A stretch of 64,000 bases of DNA from contig JAGEMR010000014.1 in assembly GCA_021030915.1 (NCBI GenBank), forward strand, positions 248,001 to 312,000, in the 5' to 3' direction. Below the pieces are notes generated by a model. That model was not told the origin of the DNA. It saw only the letters and a list, made by a program, of their open reading frames with translations, and made no database searches. Below are positions 11,734 to 21,866 of this stretch, piece after piece (positions within the stretch are counted from its first letter, which is position 1; every line of letters starts with the position of its first letter). This stretch comes from Astrothelium macrocarpum. Lineage: Eukaryota; Ascomycota; Dothideomycetes; Trypetheliales; Trypetheliaceae. The position numbers were made by a program, and so were the translations under genes.

Positions 11734-12003
11734 TCAGAAGAGTCGTCTATGAAATAGGGCTCCCGTACTGACATGGTCCATCATGGCCATGGCCGGCTCG
11801 TAGGCCAGGTAAAGAGCTTCTGGCCCAGCCGCCAGACATGTATTTACCCGACCCTCGATCTCTACAGCTCCATGACCACACCCCACATGAATGTCCACTA
11901 CGTGGGCTCCTGTTCTCGGCGTATAGATGTTCGCAAGAAGGCGACGGAAGGGTCGACAAAGAGTGTAGCCCACATGGTGTCCTGGTCATGCTCGCCCATG
12001 CAC
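11734..12003 (-). pseudogene. Possible decayed protein-coding fragment
   Basis: Two overlapping minus-strand frames look protein-like. One reads DTMWATLFVDPSVAFLRTSI and stops near 11900. The other continues with VDIHVGCGHGAVEIEG and AAGPEALYLAYEP to a stop at 11734. A single frame change would join them, which suggests a decayed or mis-spliced gene. I do not recognise the family, and chance open frames remain possible. Confidence 0.25.
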
Positions 12004-12298
12004 TATGCAGTATAGCAATGTCAGTGCAGGCCACAGCGCCTCATTGCCACAAAGCCTCCCAGTAGTCAATCCGTACGCTTACAATATTGAGCCAACTTAT
12101 CATCGACGTGGGAAAAGGAGGCGTACAAATAGACAATCTATTTCGGAGATGCCATTAAGACTTGCTAGAAGGCATATGATCGAATATTGATAGGAACAAT
12201 AGTGACAAAGTGGGTCGATGCGCGTGTGCCAGAGCGGCCTCGGTGCTTAAGGCGTTGGCGTCATACGGCATTTGGTGTTCAGAGAGAATGTAATCCTC

Positions 12299-12451
12299 CT
12301 AACAAATTTTATCAGCATATCCACAGGCTCGGTCATCAGGCACACTGGTGATAGGAACACCATAGACAGAGTATGGGCGATCTGAATCAAGTGACTTAAG
12401 GCATTCTCCAAAGAACATAACGCACCGCTTCATCTTTTCCAGCGAAAGCAT
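12299..12451 (-). pseudogene. Short orphan reading frame, possible 3' exon of a lost gene
   Basis: A 50-codon minus-strand ATG frame, below usual ORF cut-offs, whose composition looks like real protein (MLSLEKMKRCVMFFGECLKS and then SVYGVPITSVPDDRACGYA). A plausible acceptor (TTTTAG) lies just upstream of the ATG and a donor-like GTAATT about 50 bases further, so it could be the last exon of a gene whose upstream part is not intact. No family was recognised. Confidence 0.25.
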
Positions 12452-13565
12452 GGTCCCTAAAAGCGCTAGATCGAAAAGAGCTTGGAAAAAGAATTACCCG
12501 CAATAAGCGCACACACGTCGTTTCTGGGTCACCCTCTGCCTCAGAATCCATTCGGATGCCCATGAGAGAGGCTTGTCTTCAATGCTGATGCAGACAGACA
12601 CGAACTCAACCCGCCAAGGGGCTCGGGCATTGCTCTATCGTTTCACTTGAGAGAACCCCAATTGTCTTTCCCACTGATTGTATCATCTGAGCGAGCGCTT
12701 TTGACAGCGTAAGATTCGCGCTTCGCGCTCGTGATCCTTTCTGGCGTGTCCATTTTCTCTGTCAGCGAGAGGCCTGTGTTCCTCCGTTCCTTCTTCCATG
12801 CTTCTTTGGTCCCGCGTTCTTCGATAGAAGAAGGCTGCTGGTGATTTCGGAGTGCCTCGTCGCGCAGCTACTGGGTAGTTCGTTGGTTTGCTAACATGGA
12901 TTGGGTGGTTCGCTGGTTTGCTGGGTCGAGCTGGAACATGATTGTCGTAGACTTAATGACGTGCTGAACGAGCCTTTGGCTGAACCATCTTCGGCTCTCA
13001 CTTCGTGAAAGGCCAAGGTCTTCTTCAGTAGGCTCACTGCCGATTCTGCTGATTCGTTCTCGATTTACAGTTGGACGAATCCCAATAGACGCGGTTAGGA
13101 TGTACACGGCGAGCGATCTCACATTCCGTTCTCATTCTCTGGTCGTAAGAGGGTCGTTGAGTGGCAAGTTAATCGCTGCCGCTGAAGGGGCGGAGATGAC
13201 TAATCATTATATTACCCTCACCACCTCCACAATCCGATCATTGATTCACGCCGGCGCGTAGGATTGACTACCTTTCCCTCTCTTCCCAACTGAAACATCT
13301 GGGAATTGACTGAATTTGAGCTCTTGAGCTAATTGAACAATATACTCATTTTGCCGCCGAGGCTCCCTCAGATCGAGTTCGGGCGACCACGGATTTTGGT
13401 GAATTGAAAGGATACTATCAGAAAACAAATTCGTAAAAACTGTGATAGCAGTATTGGCTGTTCCACAAGGCTGTCTCTCCAGAACTGGCAGCCTGCTGTC
13501 ATAATACATGAAGACTAATTATTGCACATAGATGTCTCACATCAGAGTAGCTAGAAGCGAGTACT

Positions 13566-14907
13566 TCATTTGCATGAAAAACCTTTCGTCACAATAATAT
13601 CTTTCCCGGTCTGTGTCCATTCTGGACTCTCCAGGCTACTCACCCCGACGTCGTAAGTGTACACAGGACCACCCTTAGTAACACGAACAGCACCAGCCCG
13701 GGCGTCCGGCGCGAGCTCGACCTCATCATCGTCCGGAAGCATCGTGTCCAGCGGCCCACGAACCTTGATCCTGCTCCACTCGCGCTTACCGGCCTTATGT
13801 TTGTCCGACATATAGTATTGAGGTGTTGCGCCGGAATTCTTGCTCCCTCTTGTCTTCCAGGCAGCAGACCAGCGCCGCAGCAATGGTGCATACGTGGGTA
13901 GGCAAGCACAAACGATGCCGATGGAGGGCTCAACACATGACCATATGAAAACTTGGCACATGGCCCAGGTGAAGTCTGTTGACTTGACGAGCTTGTCCAT
14001 CATGATGATACGTACAATGCTGGCAACACAGACGCTGGGTGCAGGTATCGTTAGTGTGTGATCTGGAGGTAGAAGGGTTTGGGGTTGGACAGGAAACTTA
14101 CAATGAGCCTAGCAGCAGAATACCGCATACGGCGATTTTCTGTCGTTTGTCCATCTGCAACTTCCAAACTGGACATCGATCAGTATAAGGCATACAGCAA
14201 GAGCATCCGAGTCAGGTCGATGGTACTCACTTGTTGGTATTGGCGTAAGCAAGATGGAAACGTCAACAGTCAAGCCGATTATGCCGTTGCAGAGATAAAA
14301 TACTGAAGCGTTGATACAGCTGCCTTTGGCGGTAGGGTCTGTGTATTGCCTCCAGTAGTAGGAAACTGGGCGGCAGCCCGAGAGCCAAGTAATTGTGACC
14401 TCTAATCCATGGGCAAGGGCGAAACCGAAAACAATGTACCACATTCTGGAGGTTCCAAAGAGCCGGCGGTAGAACAGAAGGATCGCCATCTTGTAAGAAG
14501 TCACGCTCCATATATAGACGATCACGAACGCGAACGTTGTCTGGTACAATTTGATAAACTGGTCAACAGTCACGATCCAGAGATGGTGTCCGCCGCCGTA
14601 TCCTATACTAATGAGACAGCATGCTGCGTTGCCAAATCCGAGAATCTTTCCATCAGTCAGCACAAGAGACTTCACCATCGACATGCCCAAGATGCTTCTG
14701 TGATGTACTCACAAGAGCCGTGATGACCGCATAATCGTCGATACCAAGGCCTGGCCCTGTCTTAGAAAGACGAGCAAAGAGACGCAAGCCCACAGCAGCG
14801 ACAGCAAGAATCGTCACCACCGCGACGGATGCGATAATGTCGCTATTCTGATTCTCATTCAAATTGATACCGGCAGGAGTTGGTCCCCAGACTCCAGAGT
14901 TGGACAT
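13566..14907 (-). CDS. PTH11-like integral membrane protein (fungal rhodopsin-fold domain)
   Basis: Four exons on the minus strand: 14907-14713, 14645-14231, 14168-14102 and 14034-13566, giving 381 residues, with consistent phases. The N-terminus is short and extracellular. Seven hydrophobic segments follow, starting with IIASVAVVTILAVAAVGLRL. Family marks are RLFARLSKTGPGLGIDDYAV after helix 1, GYGGGHHLW, a KLYQTTFAF segment, SYKMAILLFYRRLFG, CRPVSYYW, LPT-like TPIPTIWKLQM before helix 6, and SIVRIIMM. These are typical of the fungal rhodopsin/CFEM-less PTH11-related receptors that sense surfaces or nutrients at the plasma membrane. The cytoplasmic C-tail (about 120 residues) is charged. No CFEM domain is present. 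The ligand is unknown. Confidence 0.9.
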
Positions 14908-16572
14908 GATGCAAATACAATCGACTGCGTGCTTCGTCAGAGTACAAGACGTGCTCGAGTCTTCGCAGGACGTTGGGAATCAAATGGAAGAGGGTATGGC
15001 GAACGAGATCAAGTTATCAGAGCAAAGTCGCAGGACAGAGGAAAGCACTACTCTATGCGTGGTATCAGGCCTAAAAATGTAAACCCTTGTCAAATCTTAC
15101 TAGCCCACATATTGTTCATCAAAAGTTGTCTCTCCACTTTTCACCATACCCAGCACCAACATGACTTGGGATAGGTAGTCTTGCAGTAAGTTGGTGTTGT
15201 TTGTGGCATCGCACTATTGAATGCCTAAGAACAAGTAAAGAAAATTAGCCCGACATTATGGCAGACGAGATTCAACCCAGCAGGATCGGTGCTACCGTTT
15301 CAGGCGCGGTGACTTGCAGCGGCTGAAATGAGTGAAAATACTTGTTTCGATTGTTTAAGATGTTCGGGAACGCCTTGGCGACGGTTTCAGAGGCTTTCTG
15401 GATGCAGTAAAGCTTCATGAGATGGTGCGGGGATTGATTTGTGGACTGGTTGGTGGAAAAGGTCGAGGCTGTAGGCGCCGCCCTCCGCTCCGCTCCGCAG
15501 GCATCGAGGACGCTGGCCTACGCCGCCAACAAGCTGTGCCTTCATGCTGATCTCGGTGGTATAGCGCCAACTGGCAACCCGTGGCTAGCGTTGACGATCG
15601 TGAAAATCGCACCAAAATGGGCAATTTTCATGAATCGAGAGTGGTCTTGAAGGATTAAGACTAATGGAACAATTTCTCGTGTATCAAACTATAATAATCT
15701 TTCTTAGATAATATCAGATAGAGTCTATTGTTTGAAATTTCTTTTTGAATTCATTTTTCTGATTCAATCAGACCAAATAAGCACGGGTCCGAAGGATGCA
15801 CTGATTACCATCCGGTCATCGGACGCGCCTCGCCGCTGGAAATGAATAGAACACGAGCATACAGCCAAGGGCCATACAGGAGGCACAGCCTTATCTTATG
15901 ATGATGTGGAAATCGATTCTCGCTGCGTAGCTGGTAGGCTAAATTTCATCTAACAAAAGACGATGCAAGCCGCCGCCATCAGCCGCAATCGGCCCTGCAT
16001 GAAAAGGAAGCGGGATGGCTCACAGTCATCCAGACCCCAGATTTCGGGAAGTTCGTGGCGGAAGAATGGTGAGAAGAGACGTCCCACACCAACACATCAT
16101 TTTTTGCAAGCGAAAATGATTTATTTCCCCAGGCGGCTAGTAGACCTTCGGCCATACAATCGCACTTACACCAAAATCAACCTACGCAAACAAAGAGGAT
16201 TCGATTCCTTGCGCGGCGGTAGCTGACTGCAAGAACATCCCCTCTCACAATGCATGCAGGTCATGACCGTGGTTCATGCGTATTTCACACGCAGACCAAC
16301 ACGACTTTACCCCGGCGTTTTCATTTGCGAAAGGGTTTATCCTATGGCAGATCTATTGTGACAAAAGTTGAAAGAGCAGTAGGGTATGGCCTGGACTGTG
16401 GATTTATGTGGTCATCAATTTCAGAAGCCATCACCATTCCTTGGCAGACACGGTGAGAGTAAAAAAAATTAAGTGCGATTCATTCATGCATGTGCTCCAA
16501 GTTCGTCGTGTGAACCGAATATATTGATAGAGTTCAAACTATTGTACTTGATACATGTAAATTTCCACATCC
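14908..16572. other. Intergenic interval, nothing recognised
   Basis: About 1.7 kb, AT-rich around 15660-15780. It contains the promoter of the PTH11-like gene; no domain-bearing frame or RNA gene is visible. Confidence 0.5.
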
Positions 16573-17327
16573 TTAGATGATGACCTCAAAGCTGGAGCTC
16601 CCTTTGGATGTGGAGAACCACTCCCATGTCTTCTGCGCAATATTGGTAGGATTCAAAGTCTCATGCTCAGGAGAGACTTGGCCCTGAATGTTGATGACGC
16701 CCACGAAGACTCCTTCCGGCCCATAGGTCATCTGCATGCTTTGCAGCATGTTGCGCTGGGCAGCCTTGACCAAAGAGAGCGCAAAGAGCTGAGGAATTGG
16801 GTGCTGCGGCAGTAGCGAGCTAGTGACGATGAGAGCCGGTTGTGCCGATCCGTTTGACTTGGCCAGGTCGACGAGGTGGGGCATGAACTTCTGCGCCACG
16901 ACGTAGAGGGCGGAAACGTTGATCTAGACCGGCGCGCGAATGAGACGTGGTTCTAACATCTTTTACCGAGACAAACACTTACCTTGAAATCATACTCCAT
17001 CTCCTTCACATCGTGCGACAATAGTGCGGATGGCAGAACGCGTGCAGCGTTATAGAAGACGCAGTCGGGCTTGCCAAGCTCCTTCTCGGTATCGTCGAGC
17101 GCCTTAGTAAAGGCCTCGGTGTCGACCACGTCGACCGCGTAGGTCTTGACTTTGATATGAGAGCCGACAGCCTGCTCAATGGCCTTTCTCTCAGCGTTGA
17201 GCTGCTCGGCACGTCGAGCAATAAGAGCCACGTTTGTGTAGCCTTTGGAAGCGAAGAGAGTAGTAACGCTCCTGCCGATGCCAGGACCGGAGCCAACGCA
17301 GATGATGGTCTTGCCCGTTGACGCCAT
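16573..17327 (-). CDS. Atypical short-chain dehydrogenase/reductase
   Basis: Two exons on the minus strand, 17327-16983 and 16923-16573, giving 231 residues; the intron starts GTAAGT and ends TAG. A Rossmann fold is shown by the nucleotide motif IICVGSGPGIGRSV (GxGxxG form, residues 9-22), ALIARR after strand 2, a YAVDVVD acidic segment, and YNAAR where NNAG usually stands. The SDR active site is incomplete: the YxxxK motif reads LSLVK in the FALSLVKAAQRN segment, so the tyrosine is missing although the lysine is kept. Many fungal NAD(P)-binding SDRs of this subtype share the change, so it may be a divergent reductase or a non-catalytic NAD(P)-binding protein. The length is slightly short for classical SDRs (about 250). 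The ATG at 17327 directly precedes the fold. Confidence 0.85.
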
Positions 17328-17778
17328 AATGTGATGGGTGACGATTGAGAAGTAGCAAATAGTATAAAGGAGTGAAGGGCAGTCTAGGAGAAGTTGAACG
17401 GAGAGAGCTAGAGAGAGTGCTCGACTTGGGAGAGAAGTTGAACGGTCGTCAGTCGGTGATGGAGGACCCTTTCTGATATCTAAAGAGTAGCCGCCGTGAG
17501 CTGATACCACTGATGCTACCCATAGGCTAGGATCGGGCCGCATCCAACGCTTGTAGGACTGCGGTCATCAGTTGTCACTTTCGCCTGGCTGCATAGCTGC
17601 GCCTTAGCCCAGCCCGTTCTTTCGCCTCCAGCTGTGCCTCCGTCAATTTTGGACCTTCTGCTTGTCCAGCGCCCTCTTGGTCTTCCTGGACGCCTTTCCC
17701 TAGTCCGTCTTTCCCTTGACTGGTGGATTTTCTTTTTGCGTCCTTTGAGAATTATTATCATTTTGCTTTTCTGCGTTG

Positions 17779-17840
17779 CTCTGGTGGAATACCGTTTGAT
17801 CCGTGTGTTCAGCTGGGTTGCGCCGCGGCTGATGGCTCAA
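17779..17840 (+). repeat. Second diverged repeat pair, copy 1 (partner near 18811-18870)
   Basis: The block tggtggaata-cgtttga followed by tgttcagc is shared with 18811-18870, where it again precedes a related g-ctgatgg/gggctaattt segment. Same orientation, about 1 kb apart, so the whole interval may derive from a larger duplicated element. Confidence 0.5.
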
Positions 17841-17930
17841 TGAGGCCCAGACCCTGTTCATAACGACGGTAGCAAGGCCACCGAAACGGGGTCCAAGAAT
17901 ACAGCGCCAGGACGCGTCCGCATTCTTTAG

Positions 17931-18092
17931 GTCTGTGCATATATAGTATAATTGGACGGGAAAAATTGGGTTTAAAAAGAAAGTGTAAACAATGGGCTAG
18001 ATAAGGCATGATTTGCGAAGGATTGTTGGAATTGAACGAATGATAAAATGTTTCAACAACGCCGATCAGCCCTCATCGTCCTCGATTCATGG
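17931..18092 (+). repeat. Diverged direct repeat, copy 1
   Basis: This stretch aligns by eye over its whole length with 18163-18313. Shared blocks include gtc-gtgc-tatat near the start, aatgggcta-at in the middle, cgaaggatt, and tc-tcgtc-tcga-tcatg at the end. Differences include many transitions plus small indels. It looks like an old duplication of non-coding sequence or a relic of a repeat element. Confidence 0.65.
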
Positions 18093-18162
18093 TCAACGGC
18101 GCTAACAGTCAGACGCGCTTCAGGCGGGTCCGGCTAATGCGTGGGTTAACGCATTGTTTCAA

Positions 18163-18313
18163 GTCCGTGCTTATATGGTCTGGTTGGATAGGAAAACATG
18201 GATCTAAGAAACAGTTTCAGATAATGGGCTAAATGAGATACGATCTACGAAGGATTAATACAGTTGAGCGGATGGAACAACATTCGATCAACCCCAGTCG
18301 TCTTCGAGTCATG
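18163..18313 (+). repeat. Diverged direct repeat, copy 2
   Basis: Second copy of the unit at 17931-18092, in the same orientation, starting about 70 bases after copy 1 ends. Order and spacing of the shared blocks are preserved. Confidence 0.65.
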
Positions 18314-19518
18314 AAAATTTCTTGTTTGGGTCGATACTGACGATCATCAGCGCTATCAGCCTAGGTGCCGTACATTCCCCACAACAGTCTCGGAGTGAAC
18401 TGGATATCTTGAAGGAGTTTTTCGCGAGAACAATGCAACATATACTTGTATATGAGAAAAGTAATGCTGCGGGACACAGGCGACATTATACGAATCCTCT
18501 CACCTTCTCGTCCGTCTAGGCTTGATTTGGGCTCTGATAATCAGTCCCCCGACTTCGTAGCTTTCAGCACGGACCTTCCAGATTGCTGCAAGACGGTGTT
18601 CTATGGCTCTACGGCTATCTATGTTTCTGGATACCTTGCACGGAGGCCGCACTAACATTGGCCGCGCCATTTTCTGGAGACCCGTCTATGTTGTAAGGTC
18701 CATGTAAGTGGTCAGGAGAGACGACGTCGGGCTTCTTTAGCCTACGGGCTTGGCAAGTCGCGCTGCGGATGAACCATGTGTGAAAAGGACGCGAATCTCA
18801 TTCCGTGCTGTGGTGGAATATCGTTTGACCTATTTGTTCAGCCAGCTTACCAACAGCGGGCTAATTTATACTAACCGCCTGGCGCGATAGTCTATGTTTG
18901 CAAAGGAGGCGAATACCATCCTATGCTAACGCAGGTGAAGTCTGTATGTTTCCTGAAACGTCAAGCCTTCGCGACTCCGTGTATGTACGGGCAATGATCA
19001 ACATTTGTCGCCATCGGAGAAATCACATCAGAAGAACATCTAATTCTCCACACCCTGGTACCCCTGGAATTGTCATTGAAGGGGCTTTGCTGGTGAATCC
19101 CTGTACCTCGGTGTCCCAGCCGAGATCCAGAGATCGGATATTGCTCACATGAAGGCCAGAGGCTCTGTGGTTTCGCGTCCTGCCGCCAGTCTAGTAGAGA
19201 AGGAACAGTGGTGCAAGGCCATGAATATCCAATGAAGATTGGCCTTAGCTGGATTGCGCAGTTACTTGCATTTTCAGGCTTTGGTCAGAAGACCTTGGAA
19301 AGCGCCTTGTGTTGGGCGGACCGGTTGACACTGTTTATTTAGTAATGCTTGACTGTCTCAGATGAATTTCAAAATGTCTTTTCAAATTCAGTTCAAGTTT
19401 CTTCCCTGTCTTGCTGTCTCCTCTACCAACCTTATCTACTGGTAGACAGCATTGCAACCACAAATAATCCTACGTGGATTCATATCACATTGAGACCGAT
19501 TTGGCAAGACGTTCCAAA

Positions 19519-20988
19519 ATGGATAGCCTGATTGTTATAATTCTAGGACTCAGTTATACTGTCTTCCGGCTTTGGGCATTGTTGCGGCCTACGAAAGCAG
19601 GCAAAGCTTCCGATGCAAGAGATGACGATAAAGACCCTATGAAGCACATGGTCGACAACATTGAGAGCTATGTCGACTATCACGAGACGGCAGCTGTGCT
19701 TTATGAGTTGATCAAAAAGGACGGTGCTGGGTCATGGCCGCCCCGGGCAAACTATAACCTTGCCGCATGGCCTGAGGTCCTGAGGCCGTACAAGCGAATC
19801 TATATGGACCTTGCGCCTCTCATCCCACAAGTCAAACCTTCTCTTGATGACCAAGTCAACTTGGCCCGCATCAACAGCTTCCGCGGACGGTTCAGGAAGC
19901 TGCTTCGAGAGCAGATCGATCTGGCCCAAGTCAAATGTCTCCTCGACGCTGTAGATGCCGGCCGATGGGACGTTTTCCCCCGCGACGTCTACAACGCCTT
20001 CTATTGCTGCATTGCATCAAGCAGGCATGCGTACCGTTGGGCCACTATCCCTGTCGTAAGAGTGGCTCAGCTCGAGAAAGAAGTGGCCTTGCCCGAAGAA
20101 CTAGTTGCACCATGGGAGTCACTCCAGCGTCACTTCGGCTGCGCGTCAGACAGCGGCAATAACACAAGCAATCTCGTTCTGAATTTCGACGTGGACGGCA
20201 CGTACGTCTTCAAGGCCAATACCGGTATGCCACACAGTATCACCCTGGCTGAGGAGACCTTCGCACGCATCTTCAACGAAACTGAAGTCAAGGGTGTCCC
20301 AGTCTACCATAACATGGTCCTAGCTACGATCAGCTGGGCGCGTCACGACAAAGCGGCTTGCGCTAGATATGTGGAGCGTATCGAAACGCATATCCGCGCC
20401 GTGATGAATGGTTACTACGACAGCATGCATGACGGTAAGATTGCCCGCTCCGTGTGGCTGTCCCGCGTGCAGGGTTTCTACGCTTGGGGTGTTGGCCACG
20501 AGGATGAAAATGGAGATTGGATCAAGTTTGACGGTCTGAGTGGGAACCAAGTCCCGCTATTTCATGCATTAGACGCGTTTCTTGGCCTTGAGCCGTACTT
20601 GTCGGAGCGAGACCAGAAACGTAATGTGCCTGCACTTCAACGAGCTGTGAGAGAGGCTTTCCGGAAGCACTCGTTCCGGAGCCAGCTGTCGGAGGAGTCA
20701 GAGGACGAGTACGAGGTCCAGATCGTTCAAGATATGAACAAGATTGTAAAACGGCTAAGGGTAAGCTTTGACCCAGACATGAGGGCGCAAAAGGTACAAA
20801 TTTTGCTAATCTCCTTGTTATAGTTATTTCGGACCACACACAGGGTGCGTGCTAAAGCATACCTCTCACAGCCCGCGCCTGAAAGGCTGCCCATGACGGC
20901 GGGGAAATCCCTCTTAAAATCCGACATTGAGACCAGTTTGGATCTTTTGGACACATTCATGGTTAGGAGGATAAGTCAGACGGTATGA
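19519..20988 (+). CDS. PrnB / indoleamine-2,3-dioxygenase-like protein with N-terminal membrane anchor
   Basis: Two exons, 19519-20760 and 20824-20988, giving 468 residues. The intron starts GTAAGC, ends TAG, and carries a branch-like CTAATC. Splicing joins KRLR to LFRTTHRVRAKAYLSQPAPE. The body has the pattern of the PrnB/DUF1864 group related to indoleamine and tryptophan dioxygenases: a helical haem fold with FDGLSGNQVPLFHALDAFLG near residue 340, and the late RVRAKAYL plus PMTAGKS motif. In pyrrolnitrin-making bacteria PrnB acts on chlorinated tryptophan; fungal members are uncharacterised, and some IDO-like members are oxygenases. Residues 1-24 (MDSLIVIILGLSYTVFRLWA) form a hydrophobic anchor, unusual for IDO. 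The ATG at 19519 was chosen because the longer frame has only GTG. Function is inferred from fold resemblance only. Confidence 0.72.
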
Positions 20989-21596
20989 ATCCATTGTCAT
21001 AACGATTTCTTTTTTGAATTGGGCAAGAAACACTCTCATCGATGTAATTGAGATACCCAATAATTTCAGTACTGTAAGATCTCGTTCTAGCGTTGCTTTA
21101 GCTTGAAATAATGATGAATTCAATTTTCACGCCGCCGTCCACATTACTGTTCTTGGAGGTTAATGTTGAAACCTACTTCAAATCGAATACTTGACAAGGC
21201 TATAAAGAAAGACCTTGTCGAGGTTTGGGGCACGTAACCAGGGGGCTCACGATGGAATAGTACCTGTAAAGCACTTGTATAGGTGGCATGCGGTGTTCTT
21301 ATTGTAATATGGAGTTGAGGGATTAGCTAAGCCAGCGGTGCACGTGCTGCACGTGCGCCCAAGAGACGGTTCTAGCTTAAGAGTCTCCTCTTCAAGCAGT
21401 ATTCTGAACACCACATAAGACATCCTTGCTCTACTATTTAAGCTCAGACGATATAATCTACTATATTATAAGATCCGCCTTACGCTTACACAGGCTCGTA
21501 CGACTCGTTGGACTTGCTCTGCCATATTTTTTCTTCCATACTTACTTCTCTGATCTTCTTTTTCCCTACCCTTCCATCTTTCTGTCCCTCTCTTTG

Positions 21597-21866
21597 TTAT
21601 TTGTCCCTGATGGCATCACTTCCCTTATTGAGAATTAGCTGGAACCATTCTCGGAACCTTTGCCACTGATCAAGACCAGTGACAAGGATAGGCCTGGACA
21701 TGAGCGGATTGAATTCCGCCTCAGTGGTCTCGATAATGCCGACTTCCAGTACAGTGAACATGCATAAATCTTTGGGAAAGCTAATCTTGGAGTCCCCGAT
21801 TATTAACTGGGGTGCTCTGCAAGTCACCTTCAAAAACTTACGTTGTATCTCGAGTTTCGGGCTCAT
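21597..21866 (-). CDS. Weak candidate small protein, function unknown
   Basis: An 89-codon ATG frame with balanced, protein-like composition (for example KVTCRAPQLIIGDSKISFP and QWQRFREWFQLILNKG). It could be a small gene or a single exon of a lost one. No family recognised, no flanking exons found. Confidence 0.3.
   Translation of the reverse strand: MSPKLEIQRKFLKVTCRAPQLIIGDSKISFPKDLCMFTVLEVGIIETTEAEFNPLMSRPILVTGLDQWQRFREWFQLILNKGSDAIRDK

Larger units (their letters stand above)
10672..13565. other. Long gene-poor interval with fragmentary open frames
   Basis: About 2.9 kb. On the minus strand, pieces at 11734-12034 and 12299-12451 look protein-like but are short and in different frames (see the pseudogene entries). 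A minus-strand ATG frame of 87 codons at 13246-13509, just downstream of the PTH11-like gene, has no recognisable domain. I see no intact gene. Confidence 0.45.
17328..19518. other. Intergenic interval with diverged repeats
   Basis: About 2.2 kb between divergently transcribed genes. It contains at least two pairs of diverged direct repeats (see repeat entries) and a pyrimidine-rich stretch around 17590-17780. No intact open frame of note. Confidence 0.5.

Noticed and set aside
12220..12270. tRNA-like stretch with an A-box-like gagcggcc and ttaaggcgttggc
   Set aside because: It resembles the 5' half of a Leu/Ser tRNA, but no B box or closing acceptor stem follows; at most a decayed tRNA fragment.
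8990..20988. Classical secondary-metabolite cluster around the P450
   Set aside because: No polyketide synthase, NRPS, terpene cyclase or cluster regulator is visible, and the genes are kilobases apart.
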